Origin: Peribacillus simplex
GTDB lineage: Bacteria; Bacillota; Bacilli; Bacillales; DSM-1321
Assembly (NCBI RefSeq): GCF_001578185.1
Contig: NZ_CP011008.1
Span: 4,926,001 to 4,990,000, forward strand
Direction of reading: 5' to 3'
Length of the DNA: 64,000 bases
Part shown: piece by piece, positions 35,577 to 44,616 of the stretch
How the letters are laid out: each line of letters starts with the position of its first letter
Position numbering within the stretch: position 1 is the first letter of the stretch
Translations under genes and position numbers: made by a program
The notes under the pieces: generated by a model
The model's input: the letters and a program-made list of their open reading frames with translations, nothing else
Databases searched by the model: none
Told to the model about the DNA's origin: nothing

Positions 35577-37232
35577 GTGAAAAAAATCATTCCTACAATC
35601 GTTTCATTCGTAACCCTAGGTCTTGTCACTGGATTGCCTAGCCAGAACCCCATCGCATTGGCAGAAGAATTCACCCCTTATTATGGAAATGGTCCAAGCT
35701 ATATTCAACCTGATAACCTCTCCTACCTTTTCCCTGAACCTGATGTTTCTTTCAAGACCCCTGCCTTTATACAAGGCAAGATCGCTTTTACGAGCCAAGA
35801 AGAAATGATTGGTCATATCAAGTCCCTCTCCCATAAAAACAAGAACATCCAAGTCAAGACGATAGGTAAATCAATAGAAGGACGCGACATCCCAATGCTT
35901 CTTTTCAGCAAGGATTCAAAAAAACTCAATAAGGATTCCCGTAAACCATTGATTTGGATACAAGGTCAGATCCATGGCAATGAACCCGCTTCAGGTGAAT
36001 CAACATTAGTCATTGCACAATGGCTTGCCGAAGGAAAACTTGGTGACGTCCTCGATAAAGTGAACATTGCCATCGTTCCACGCGTAAATCCAGATGGCTC
36101 CTATTACTTCAAACGATTTACCGCAAATGACATGGATGCGAATAGGGACTATTTAAAAGTGGAGTATCCTGAAGTACAGACTATTCATCAAACCATCAAT
36201 GATTATGGGCCTGAAGTCATTCTTGATGTACATGAATATACAGTGAACCCCGCTCCCCTTAAAAAGGTAGGCGCAAATGGATCCATCGCTTCCTATGATC
36301 TGCTCATTTCATCAGCAAAGAATTTAAATATTCCGGAACAGCTTCGAAAAGCATCCGATGAACTGCTTTTACCTAATGTTTTCAAAGCATTGGAAAAAGA
36401 AAAGCTTTCCTATCATGATTACTATACACTCGATACTTCTGATACTGGAATTCTTACCGCTACTGAAGGAAGCACAGAAGCCCGCATCGGTCGCAACGCT
36501 CTCGGATTGAAAAATACAATGACCTATTTAATTGAAACAAGGGGTATCAATATCGGCCGTACTGACTTCAAACGTCGTGTTTATGCACAAGCTTCAGCTC
36601 AGGCTGCCTTCATTAAAACGACGGCTGATCAGGCCAATGAAGTAAAAAAGGTGGTCAAGCTGGCGGAAAATGAAGTGGTGAAAAAAGGGAGAAAAGCAAA
36701 TGATAACGACAAAATTGTCATCACCAGCCAAAATAAATTAATGAAAAATCAAAGGTTAACGGTGGTCGATATAGCGAAAGCCAAAAAGGTCGATACCACC
36801 ATCGATTGGCTGGATTCTACAGCTGCCTACCCTACGCTGGTTAGAGATCGTCCGACAGCCTATATCCTTCCATCCGAATATAAAGATATTGCCAAGAAAC
36901 TTCAGCTATTGGGAGTAGAAGTCAAAAAATTAAAAAGACCCATGAAAGTAGCTGTTGAAAACTATAGGGTCAAGGATCTAAAAGTTTCCGCTGAACTGGA
37001 AAGCGGACATTCCACAAGGGAAGTCACGACCACCGTTACTTCAAAAACTCGGGTTTTCCCAAAAGGAAGCTATGTATTTAACATGGACCAGCCTGACGCT
37101 AACTTCATTTCCCTGGCCCTCGAACCAGAAGGCATAGACAGCTACGTGACATTCAATTTCATTCCCGCTGTTAAAGGCGGAGAATTACCTATTTACCGCT
37201 ACATGAAACAATCAGCATTACCAGTTAAATAA
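35577..37232 (+). CDS. secreted M14 family zinc carboxypeptidase
   Basis: Predicted exported metallopeptidase of 551 residues. A signal peptide (KKIIPTIVSFVTLGLVTG, cleavage probably after ALA near residue 29) precedes the M14 domain. Zinc ligands are H and E in QIHGNEPASGES near 137 and H in ILDVHEYTV near 220; the catalytic glutamate is in TYLIETRGINIGR near 322. The C-terminal 180 residues are a second, beta-rich region. The start is GTG, preceded by AGGAGGACGTCC. It is monocistronic with its own terminator. Substrate class (peptide tails or wall peptides) is not clear. Confidence 0.85.
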   Translation: MKKIIPTIVSFVTLGLVTGLPSQNPIALAEEFTPYYGNGPSYIQPDNLSYLFPEPDVSFKTPAFIQGKIAFTSQEEMIGHIKSLSHKNKNIQVKTIGKSIEGRDIPMLLFSKDSKKLNKDSRKPLIWIQGQIHGNEPASGESTLVIAQWLAEGKLGDVLDKVNIAIVPRVNPDGSYYFKRFTANDMDANRDYLKVEYPEVQTIHQTINDYGPEVILDVHEYTVNPAPLKKVGANGSIASYDLLISSAKNLNIPEQLRKASDELLLPNVFKALEKEKLSYHDYYTLDTSDTGILTATEGSTEARIGRNALGLKNTMTYLIETRGINIGRTDFKRRVYAQASAQAAFIKTTADQANEVKKVVKLAENEVVKKGRKANDNDKIVITSQNKLMKNQRLTVVDIAKAKKVDTTIDWLDSTAAYPTLVRDRPTAYILPSEYKDIAKKLQLLGVEVKKLKRPMKVAVENYRVKDLKVSAELESGHSTREVTTTVTSKTRVFPKGSYVFNMDQPDANFISLALEPEGIDSYVTFNFIPAVKGGELPIYRYMKQSALPVK

Positions 37233-37251
37233 TGCATTTCGATTACTTTCT

Positions 37252-37293
37252 AAAACGCTTTAGCAGCTTTCGTTGCTGAAGCGTTTTATTTTT
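37252..37293 (+). terminator. terminator after the carboxypeptidase gene
   Basis: AAAACGCTT.AGCA-GCTTTCGT-TGCT.AAGCGTTTT followed by ATTTTT. Confidence 0.88.
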
Positions 37294-37406
37294 GAACTCC
37301 TATTTAATTCACTTTTAGACCTATTGGCGGACTTTATTTTTTGAATGTGTTGAGAGTTTTTGAATATATATATAAACGGATGATGTGTTTAAGAGGGGGA
37401 ACGACT

Positions 37407-39302
37407 TTGAACCAGCATGTGCAATTGGAAATGAACCGCCTTATTCATCGCTTAAAACAAGACCAATCAGCAGATGGATCTTGGAATTATCCCTTTGACA
37501 CTGGGATAACAGCTGATGCCTATATGATTATTTTACTTAAAGTTTTAGAAATAGAAGATGCCTCTTTAATAGAGGCATTAGTAAAAAGGATTGAAAGCAG
37601 ACAAACGGAAAACGGCTCTTGGAGACTTTTCCATGATGAAAAAGACGGTAATCTTTCAGTCACTATTGAAGCTTATTATGGTCTCCTTTATAGCGGACTG
37701 CGAAAAAAACAAGATCCTCATATGAGGAAAGCCAAACAATTCATTCTTTCCAAGGGTGGAATTAAACAGGCCAAAATGTTAACTAAAATGATGCTCACCA
37801 TCACTGGACAATATAAATGGCCACTCCTATTCCCGATCCCGCTCGAAGCTATATTACTGCCGCCAACCTTCTTCTTCAGCATTTATGACCTATCCGTATA
37901 TGGCCGTGTCACCATGGTCCCTTTGCTTTTACTAGGACATAAAAGGTTCCAGATCATGTCCCCAAACACACCTAGTTTAAAAGATTTATATCAAACAAGG
38001 GAGGAACGGTCTGAAGAGCATGTGTGGAAGGAATATCGAACCGACGAATACCGCTCCTTCTTTTCCAAACTTCAAACAGGTGTCAAAACTTTAATTGGTT
38101 ATCCAGATTATCTTCATTCCTTGGCCCTAGAAACCACAAAACGATTTATGCTCGACCGTCTAGAACCCGACGGAACGTTGTATAATTATTTTGGGCCTAC
38201 CTTTTTCATGATTTTTGCCCTACTTTCAACCGGCTACTCGAAAAAAGATCCTGTAATCCTAAAAGCTGTTTCCGGTTTGAAGGAAATGTCCTGTTCCGTT
38301 GATGGTCACACACATATCCAACTTACAACAGCACATGTTTGGAATACATCCTTAATCAGTTATGCCCTGCAAGAAGCCGGACTGCCACCAAAAGATGAAA
38401 CTGTAAAGTCCGCCAATCAGTATTTACTGTCACGCCAGCATTATATGTATGGAGATTGGTTAATTCATAATCCTGACGCTGTCCCAGGTGGCTGGGGTTT
38501 CTCTGATTTGAATACAATGAATCCAGATGTAGATGATACGACGGCATCATTACGGGCGCTTGCAGGTCAAATGCAAACAAGACCTGATAATCTGGACAGC
38601 TGGCAGCGTGGTGTCGCCTTTACAATTTCCATGCAAAATGACGATGGAGGATTTCCCGCATTTGAACGGGAAAGCGATCCTAAATGGGTACATCTCATTC
38701 CTTTCGAAGGATCAAATTACATCTTGACTGATCCGTCGACAGCTGATTTAACAGGCAGGACGCTTGAATTTCTAGGGAACTATACAAATTTGAAGAAACC
38801 TGGGAAAGTCAGCAAAAAGGCCGTAGATTGGCTCTTGAAAGATCAGGAGCAGGACGGCTCCTGGTACGGACGCTGGGGAATATGTTACCTATATGGCACA
38901 TGGTCGGCACTGACTGGCATGAAGGCCGTAGGGCATTCCTCTGAACATCCTGCCATCAAAAAGGCCATCTCCTGGTTAAAGAAAATCCAAAATAAAGATG
39001 GCGGCTGGGGTGAATCTTGTTATAGTGACATCAAGCAGCATTATATGCCTCTCGGGACCAGTACCCTGACACATACGGCTTGGGCTGTGGATGCGTTGAT
39101 TGCAACATCTGACAAACCCACACCTGAAATTGAAAAGGGCATCACCTATCTCACCCGCGGAGCTCAAAAAGAAGACTGGACCAATGACTATCCTGCAGGC
39201 CAGCTCATGGCAAGCGTTTTGTATACCCATTATCACAGCTATCGCTATATTTACCCGCTACTTGCCTTAAGCCACTACAGAAACAAATTCATGGATGCTT
39301 AA
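37407..39302 (+). CDS. sqhC: squalene-hopene / tetraprenyl-beta-curcumene cyclase
   Basis: Class II terpene cyclase of about 631 residues that protonates and cyclises a C30/C35 polyprenoid on the membrane face. The catalytic acid motif is DVDD in NPDVDDTTASLRA near residue 373. Several QW repeats are seen (QDQSADGSWNY near the start, KDQEQDGSWYGRWG near 480, QNKDGGWGESC near 530). In Bacillus this enzyme makes sporulenol from tetraprenyl-beta-curcumene, so that is the likely product here; hopene is the alternative. The start is TTG at 37407 after GAGGGGGAACGACT; the longest frame adds 22 residues. Confidence 0.9.
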   Translation: MNQHVQLEMNRLIHRLKQDQSADGSWNYPFDTGITADAYMIILLKVLEIEDASLIEALVKRIESRQTENGSWRLFHDEKDGNLSVTIEAYYGLLYSGLRKKQDPHMRKAKQFILSKGGIKQAKMLTKMMLTITGQYKWPLLFPIPLEAILLPPTFFFSIYDLSVYGRVTMVPLLLLGHKRFQIMSPNTPSLKDLYQTREERSEEHVWKEYRTDEYRSFFSKLQTGVKTLIGYPDYLHSLALETTKRFMLDRLEPDGTLYNYFGPTFFMIFALLSTGYSKKDPVILKAVSGLKEMSCSVDGHTHIQLTTAHVWNTSLISYALQEAGLPPKDETVKSANQYLLSRQHYMYGDWLIHNPDAVPGGWGFSDLNTMNPDVDDTTASLRALAGQMQTRPDNLDSWQRGVAFTISMQNDDGGFPAFERESDPKWVHLIPFEGSNYILTDPSTADLTGRTLEFLGNYTNLKKPGKVSKKAVDWLLKDQEQDGSWYGRWGICYLYGTWSALTGMKAVGHSSEHPAIKKAISWLKKIQNKDGGWGESCYSDIKQHYMPLGTSTLTHTAWAVDALIATSDKPTPEIEKGITYLTRGAQKEDWTNDYPAGQLMASVLYTHYHSYRYIYPLLALSHYRNKFMDA

Positions 39303-39340
39303 TCGCTTTTTCAGTGATTTTTATCATATAAAGGTGAATA

Positions 39341-39535
39341 TGTGGATTACCTGTGGAAAAGGGGTGAACAACAACGAAAAGTTATCCACAATCCGAGGTT
39401 ATCCACATTATTTTGCCTGTAAAATGACTAAAAACAAGTCATCGATAAACATTTCCCTTCATTTTTGTTGAATTTTGTTGATTAATTCATTTCGAATATG
39501 TATTAATGTCTTGTTTATGCACGCTTTGTGGATAG
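39341..39535. promoter_or_regulatory. DnaA-box cluster
   Basis: Two perfect TTATCCACA boxes (39382-39390 and 39399-39407, plus strand) are flanked by three near matches on the other strand: TAATCCACA (39341-39349), TTTTCCACA (39352-39360) and CTATCCACA (39527-39535). No dnaA/dnaN genes or unwinding element accompany them, so this is a DnaA-binding cluster rather than the origin. Confidence 0.75.
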
Positions 39536-39550
39536 TTTGGGGATGAATGA

Positions 39551-40039
39551 TTACGATTCCAAGAAAACTTTATCCAGTTTATCACTATAGAATTCTATGG
39601 CCTTTGCATAAGATTGTATTTCTCGATCCTTAGAGGTTTCCGCAATTATTTTCAATAAGGATTCCATCGCTAGATCATGTCGGCCCAAATTATAAAATGA
39701 CATGGCCCTGAATACCAATAAAGCCCTATCCTCAGGAAACTTTGCCAGCCCCGCTTCCAATGTCCGTTTTGATTTTTCATATTCCCCAATGGTGCGATAT
39801 GTGCTCCCCAGCCCTAGGTAGGCTCCTTTTGCGTCCTCATCCGGCAAACCTAGTTTGAGGGCAGCTTCATAATGGGGCACCGCCTTTACCTCTAGTCCAA
39901 GAATATCCAAACTCCAGGCACACTGATACTGTATGACTGCATCCTCTGGATTTTGCTTTGCCAAATCCATCAATAATTGATTGGATTTTTTGAATTCTTT
40001 CCTGCCCCTTAATATTAGTGCCCTTTCTAAACTCTCCAT
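39551..40039 (-). CDS. tetratricopeptide repeat protein
   Basis: A 162-residue protein built almost entirely of TPR helices: PEDAVIQYQCAWSLDILGLE, AKGAYLGLGSTYRTIGEYEK and RALLVFRAMSFYNLGRHDLA each carry the W/L-G-Y-A pattern. This is a protein-protein interaction scaffold; no partner is evident. GGAGGAATGGCG places the start at ATG 40039 rather than two codons earlier. It ends next to the DnaA-box cluster. Confidence 0.82.
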   Translation of the reverse strand: MESLERALILRGRKEFKKSNQLLMDLAKQNPEDAVIQYQCAWSLDILGLEVKAVPHYEAALKLGLPDEDAKGAYLGLGSTYRTIGEYEKSKRTLEAGLAKFPEDRALLVFRAMSFYNLGRHDLAMESLLKIIAETSKDREIQSYAKAIEFYSDKLDKVFLES

Positions 40040-40200
40040 CGCCATTCCTCCATTGGATAAAATTCCTTATTGCCCCTATTCGCGAGTCCCCCATTTAATA
40101 CCTTCTTAGATCGGCTGAGAAAGAGTGATTCAGAATTTATATGTAGGAAAATGGGAGTCTGGATCGGCCTCGCTTTTCAATCGGATATGCCATTGTGAAT

Positions 40201-40230
40201 AAAAAAGGATCTGCCACTTGGCAAATCCTT
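40201..40230 (-). terminator. terminator after the PepSY gene
   Basis: Minus strand AAGGAT.TGCCA-AG-TGGCA.ATCCTT followed by TTTT, 25 bases past the stop codon. Confidence 0.85.
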
Positions 40231-40254
40231 CACACATTTCAGTTCTAGATATGA

Positions 40255-40803
40255 TTAATCATCCAACTGGTTTTTCAATACTTTCCCCGTAGTGGCATCT
40301 ATCACTACATCATATTCCTTTTGTCCCTGGTTTATCTCCAACTCGTACACAAGTATGCCATTCTCTGAATCAAGCTCTGCATCCGTCACTTGACCCTCCA
40401 CCTCTTTCAAGGCAATCTTTTCAGCTTGATCCATGCTGATTTTTGCAATTTCCACTGCTTGTTGTGTGCTCATATCCTCATCGTCTTCGTCTTCCATCTC
40501 CCGAGAAAGAATCTCTCCTTTTTCAGCATCGACCTCTACATCTTGATAGCCTTCATTCGTTTTAACGGTCATCTCATAGGTCATCGGCTGGTCCCAATCC
40601 TTTTCAAATTGGGTAACCTTACCGCCCAGTTTTTCTGAAATCATTTTGATAGCCTCATCCTCAGATAACGCACTCTTATTGACTGCATATACCGCAGTTC
40701 CAGCGGCACCGCCGAAAAGCAATACAGAAGCTATGGAAACCGACAAGATTACCTTTTTCTTTTGAATGATACCTTCTTTTATCGTAGCCCACTGCTTTTT
40801 CAT
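40255..40803 (-). CDS. PepSY domain membrane protein (YkoI-like)
   Basis: An extracytoplasmic protein of 182 residues with an N-terminal helix (KKVILSVSIASVLLFGGAAG) and two PepSY repeats: SEDEAIKMISEKLGGKVTQF near 52 and MDQAEKIALKEVEGQVTDAE near 122, separated by an acidic EDEDDEDM stretch. PepSY domains are thought to inhibit proteases or bind ligands outside the membrane. The gene follows the kinase gene by 64 bases on the same strand, as ykoI follows ykoGH in B. subtilis, and is probably a target or modulator of that system. Confidence 0.85.
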   Translation of the reverse strand: MKKQWATIKEGIIQKKKVILSVSIASVLLFGGAAGTAVYAVNKSALSEDEAIKMISEKLGGKVTQFEKDWDQPMTYEMTVKTNEGYQDVEVDAEKGEILSREMEDEDDEDMSTQQAVEIAKISMDQAEKIALKEVEGQVTDAELDSENGILVYELEINQGQKEYDVVIDATTGKVLKNQLDD

Positions 40804-40867
40804 GAATAATTCCTCCTTTGAGTTGTTACCTTAAGAATAAACATCATTCATGAAACGAACATGAGCG

Positions 40868-42223
40868 CTAGATTAGAATTTGATGAGAAAGAGTAATAGT
40901 CACCAACGTCCCCTCTCCTACTTCACTTTGAATTTCCAGTTTACCGCCGAATGACTCGACAAGTGTTCGAGCGATGGAAAGACCGAGTCCATTGCCTCCC
41001 GTTTTCCTTGCCCTTGATGAATCCACGCGATAAAAACGTTCAAATACATGCGGTAGATGTTCTGGTGATATCCCTGCCCCTTGATCTTTAACACCAATGA
41101 AAATTTCATTAGCCCTCCGTTTTATCAGGATTTGTATATCCGATTCACTATATTTCATGGCATTGTCCAATAGGATGACAAGCACCTGTTCAAGCTTGCT
41201 GGAAATGGCCATTGCATATATTTCCTTAAACTCGGATTGTATCTTTATTTCACGGTTTCCCGTCCTTCTAAATGTTTGGGCAATCTGTTCACAAAACGAA
41301 ATAAGTTCGACTTTTCCTTCAATATCCTTTGAAGGGTCACTTTGGGAAGCGGACTGAAGTAGATGTTCCGTCAGCTGTTTCATCCGGATGGCTTCATGAT
41401 GGATTGCCTCCACCGCCTCCTCCAGAATCGCCTCATCCTTCATTCCCCAGCGTTTCAATAGTGAAGAGTAGCTTTCTATGACCGTAATCGGTGTTTTCAA
41501 TTCATGTGAAGCATCTGAAAGGAATTGCTGCTGTCGGTTATAATTCCGCTCAAGCCTTTCTATCATCCTGTTGAATGACACCCCCATAACCTGTAGCTCG
41601 TCCTTTGATTGATCCGAAAGCGGGATCCTTTTGAATTCTCCACTTTTCTCAATATCCATCATTGTCCCGCTCATGATCGATATGGGTTTGAGGATTAGAT
41701 TGGCCAGCCATTTACCGGCAAAAATGGATAGAAGAATAACAAAAAGGGATGCACCACCTAATACGAGGGCAAGAGTCGATAAATTTTCAAGGAGGGTATC
41801 CTGCGGCTGTGTCACCTCGATCATTCCTAGCTTCTTCCCTTCTTCGGGATATGCGTAACGGTAGGTCAACACGTAATCCCCATCTGCTTTGCTAAAATCA
41901 AATCCTTTCTCATTAATGGATTTAACCTCTAGCCCTTCGAGGTCCTCTTCATCCGTAAACGATTTTACCAACCTTCCATCTGTGCCAAATATCCGCACCA
42001 TTCCATCATCAGGGGTATACGGCTCCATTAAATCGGGATCACCGGAAATCAAATCTTTCGTCAGGATATTTTCTTCAATTAATGAAGCTTTATCTTCGAG
42101 CAGATCCCTTTCCCTCTCAACAGATATCCAAAGAAAGGCGATTAAAACGATGATACTCAACAATATAAGCATGACGCTTAAAAAAAGACTGGAGTACGAT
42201 TGGATTTTCGTCCGAATCTTCAT
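40868..42223 (-). CDS. sensor histidine kinase (YkoH-like)
   Basis: A 451-residue kinase with an N-terminal helix, an extracellular sensor domain (residues 35-145), a second helix near 150-172, a HAMP domain, and HisKA with the phosphorylated histidine in DASHELKTPITVIESYSSLL near 240. N box is VLLDNAMKYSES, G boxes are KDQGAGISPEHLPHVFERF and GNGLGLSIARTLVESFGG. The ATG overlaps the regulator stop codon by 4 bases. The stimulus is unknown; cell-envelope cues are typical for this EnvZ/PhoR-type layout. Confidence 0.9.
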   Translation of the reverse strand: MKIRTKIQSYSSLFLSVMLILLSIIVLIAFLWISVERERDLLEDKASLIEENILTKDLISGDPDLMEPYTPDDGMVRIFGTDGRLVKSFTDEEDLEGLEVKSINEKGFDFSKADGDYVLTYRYAYPEEGKKLGMIEVTQPQDTLLENLSTLALVLGGASLFVILLSIFAGKWLANLILKPISIMSGTMMDIEKSGEFKRIPLSDQSKDELQVMGVSFNRMIERLERNYNRQQQFLSDASHELKTPITVIESYSSLLKRWGMKDEAILEEAVEAIHHEAIRMKQLTEHLLQSASQSDPSKDIEGKVELISFCEQIAQTFRRTGNREIKIQSEFKEIYAMAISSKLEQVLVILLDNAMKYSESDIQILIKRRANEIFIGVKDQGAGISPEHLPHVFERFYRVDSSRARKTGGNGLGLSIARTLVESFGGKLEIQSEVGEGTLVTITLSHQILI

Positions 42224-42915
42224 ACCGGCTCCTTCAAGCTATACCCTACCCCGCGGTAAGTATGTATGAGCTGCAAATCAAAGGGGTAATCTATTTTTTT
42301 TCGTAAATAACGGATATACACATCAACCACATTCGTATCCCCTGCAAAATCATATCCCCATACATGTGTAAGTATTTGCTCCCTTGAGAGTACTTGATTT
42401 TTATTTTGCAATAGATATACCAGCAAATCGAACTCGCGGGAAGTCAGCTCGATCCTGTTGCCTTGCCTGAGAAGGTCCCTTGTACCAAGGCTCAATTGCA
42501 GATCATGGACCTTAAGTTCATCCGCTTTCCCTTCTGATTGGCTCTCACGTACATTTGTACGAAAACAAGCACGGATCCGGGCCAGCAGCTCTTCTATCTC
42601 AAACGGTTTCGTTACATAATCATTCGCACCATGGTCCAGGCCATTCACCTTGTCTGGTACAGCATCCCTTGCGGTTAGAAGAATGACTGGTGTAGATCCA
42701 TTCTTTTTCCGGAAACGTCTAAGTACTTCTATGCCATTCAACTCGGGTAGCATCACATCCAATAAGATTAAATCCCACTCTTCGGATTCTGCCCTTTGCA
42801 GACCTGTCTTTCCGGTAAAAGCCGATTCAGTTAGATAACCCTCATGATTAAGTTCCAGCTGGAGGATCCTCGCGATTTTTTCTTCATCTTCTATTATTAA
42901 AATCCTTTTATTCAT
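42220..42915 (-). CDS. OmpR family response regulator (YkoG-like)
   Basis: Receiver domain with phosphoacceptor Asp in DLILLDVMLPELNG near residue 52, the conserved Thr in PVILLTARDAVPD and Lys in YVTKPFEIEELLAR, followed by a winged-helix DNA-binding domain (ELTSREFDLLVYLLQNKNQV, TNVVDVYIRYLRKKI). GGTGGTGGTAATC supports the ATG at 42915, giving 231 residues. It is the first gene of the regulator-kinase-PepSY unit. Confidence 0.9.
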   Translation of the reverse strand: MNKRILIIEDEEKIARILQLELNHEGYLTESAFTGKTGLQRAESEEWDLILLDVMLPELNGIEVLRRFRKKNGSTPVILLTARDAVPDKVNGLDHGANDYVTKPFEIEELLARIRACFRTNVRESQSEGKADELKVHDLQLSLGTRDLLRQGNRIELTSREFDLLVYLLQNKNQVLSREQILTHVWGYDFAGDTNVVDVYIRYLRKKIDYPFDLQLIHTYRGVGYSLKEPV

Positions 42916-43165
42916 GATTACCACCACCCACCTCTTAGTGTACTGAATAAAAATGAAAATATCATGAGAAATTGAACACTCTGCATAAAAATCCCATGAA
43001 ATAATTACTTTAAAATTTTTGTGCCTTTAAAAGGTCAAAAAAAAGAATCGGATGTGAAAAGTCCAAGTTGGTCTTTACAGACACCATACACAGATTCCTC
43101 ACAATCATTAAAAATTTCTCCATAGCTAAATTATAAAAGCCTAAGTATCAATGGCTAACCATAAT
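42916..43165. other. upstream region of the two-component locus
   Basis: No gene. An AT-rich stretch that should contain the promoter of the regulator-kinase-PepSY unit; no distinct operator was recognised. Confidence 0.4.
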
Positions 43166-43193
43166 AAAAAGACTATGGAATATTTCCATAGTC
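43166..43193 (-). terminator. distal terminator downstream of msrA
   Basis: Minus strand GACTATGGAA-AT-ATTCCATAGTC, then TTTTTATT. It is the first T-tailed terminator after msrA on that strand, about 155 bases past the stop codon. Confidence 0.85.
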
Positions 43194-43349
43194 ACAGTTT
43201 GTCGACAAAATGGGGTTCGGAACGGCCTCATCCCGAATAACTGGCTTGCCGAGACCACACTGCCGCTTGCGGCGAGAAGCTTGGCAGACAGTCGGCGGAA
43301 AGAGAGCCGATACCTGTAATCAACTGGATCGTTTAATAATGATCCAGTT
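43194..43349 (-). ncRNA. GC-rich structured 3' region of msrA
   Basis: Between msrA and its distal terminator the minus strand contains several potential hairpins: AACTGGATC/GATCCAGTT right after the stop codon, CGGCTC..GCCG, GCCGCAAGCGGC, TTCGG..CCGAA and the palindrome TTTGTCGACAAA. GC content is clearly higher than the flanks and no frame is convincing. It could be a repeat element or a structured 3' RNA. Confidence 0.4.
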
Positions 43350-43870
43350 CATTCACCGTTCCAATGCTGGTCAATGAATTCATCGCGTCCTGATTTCGCA
43401 CGGTCCGCTTTATAATCATCTTTGTTTTTTTTATGAAAGCCTTGATGGTATTCTTCGGCAGGATAAAAGGTTTGGGCAGGAAGGACTTCCGTTACGATGG
43501 GTTTCTGGAATTTCCCGCTGGCTGCAACCTTTTCTTTCGCTTCAATGGCCAATTTCTCTTGAGCTTCGTCATGATAAAAGATGGCCGTTCGATACTGGCT
43601 TCCCCTGTCATGGAATTGACCGCCATCGTCGGTTGGATCGATTTGCTGCCAATATAGTTCAAGCAGTCTTTCATAAGGAAATAACAGGGGATCGAAAGTG
43701 ATCTCGACGACTTCATAATGTCCCGTAGTTCCCGTCTTCACTTCCTCGTAAGTAGGGTTTTCAACATGTCCCCCTGTATAACCGGATACGATTCCCCCAA
43801 TCCCTGGTTGTTCTTCAAATGGTGTCACCATGCACCAAAAACAGCCTCCTGCAAATGTAGCTTTTTGCAT
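43349..43870 (-). CDS. msrA: peptide methionine sulfoxide reductase MsrA
   Basis: Reduces methionine S-sulfoxide in oxidised proteins. The catalytic cysteine is C10 in GGCFWC at the start of the 173-residue chain (MQKATFAGGCFWCMVTPFEE). Other family blocks are SGYTGGHVENPTYEEV, HYEVVEITFDP, QFHDRGSQYRTAIFYH and a PAEEYHQGFHKKN tail; no clear C-terminal resolving cysteine is seen. The longest frame adds eight residues; the ATG at 43870 fits GGAAGGTG better. No msrB is fused or adjacent. Confidence 0.93.
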   Translation of the reverse strand: MQKATFAGGCFWCMVTPFEEQPGIGGIVSGYTGGHVENPTYEEVKTGTTGHYEVVEITFDPLLFPYERLLELYWQQIDPTDDGGQFHDRGSQYRTAIFYHDEAQEKLAIEAKEKVAASGKFQKPIVTEVLPAQTFYPAEEYHQGFHKKNKDDYKADRAKSGRDEFIDQHWNGE

Positions 43871-43995
43871 AATGGTCAACACCTTCCTGTACATATGTAA
43901 TAAAATCTAATATACCATATCCTAAATCTTAACACTGTGTCTTTTGATTTACGAAGCCTTCAAGCCAATCGCTCCAAAAGGGATGTACCCTTTGA

Positions 43996-44604
43996 TCAAT
44001 CTTTTGACCAGCCCTTTTCCTTGAATCTTACAATAGCTTCAACGCGATTGCTTACATCCAATTTATCAAGAATGACCGAAATATAATTACGGACCGTTCC
44101 ATTGGTCAGATAAAGCTGGCTGGCAATTTCCTTTGTATTCTTACCATCTGCAATTAATTGGAGCACTTGACACTCTCTTTCAGTCAAAGGGTTTTCTTCT
44201 TCAAAAGCCATATCCACCAGCTCAGGAGCATATATGCGCCGACCGTCCATGATGACACGGATCGAGTTCGCCAGTTCCTCACTTGGACTATCCTTCAGCA
44301 GATATCCACCCACCTCGGCCTTTCTGGCTCTTTCAAAATAACCAGGGCGTGCAAACGTGGTTAAAATGATGACTTTGCATTGGTGGCCCTGATCCTTGAT
44401 CTCTTCCGCTACATCAAGCCCGGTTTTAACTGGCATTTCAATATCCGTAATGCAGATATCTGGCTTTAAACGATTAACGAGATTCATTGCTTCTTCCCCA
44501 TTGCTCGCTTTTCCGACAACTTCCATATCCTCTTCCAGATCAAGGATAGAACCTAGAGCGCCAAGCAGCATCCTTTGGTCTTCAGCAATTACGATTCTAA
44601 TCAA
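43996..44604 (-). CDS. desR: two-component response regulator DesR
   Basis: NarL/LuxR-type regulator that activates des when membranes become too ordered. With TTG at 44604 as start (AGGTGGGATTAACA upstream) the phosphoacceptor is D54 in ICITDIEMPVKTG, the same number as in B. subtilis DesR. The C-terminal helix-turn-helix reads LTERECQVLQLIADGKNTKE and LTNGTVRNYISVILDKL. The GTG at 44616 would add four residues. It lies directly after desK. A weak AAAGGG-TACAT-CCCTTT stem follows the stop codon. Confidence 0.9.
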   Translation of the reverse strand: MIRIVIAEDQRMLLGALGSILDLEEDMEVVGKASNGEEAMNLVNRLKPDICITDIEMPVKTGLDVAEEIKDQGHQCKVIILTTFARPGYFERARKAEVGGYLLKDSPSEELANSIRVIMDGRRIYAPELVDMAFEEENPLTERECQVLQLIADGKNTKEIASQLYLTNGTVRNYISVILDKLDVSNRVEAIVRFKEKGWSKD

Positions 44605-44616
44605 TGTTAATCCCAC

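Noticed and set aside
39341..39535. Replication origin
   Set aside because: DnaA boxes are present but dnaA, dnaN, other origin genes and an evident AT-rich unwinding repeat are absent.
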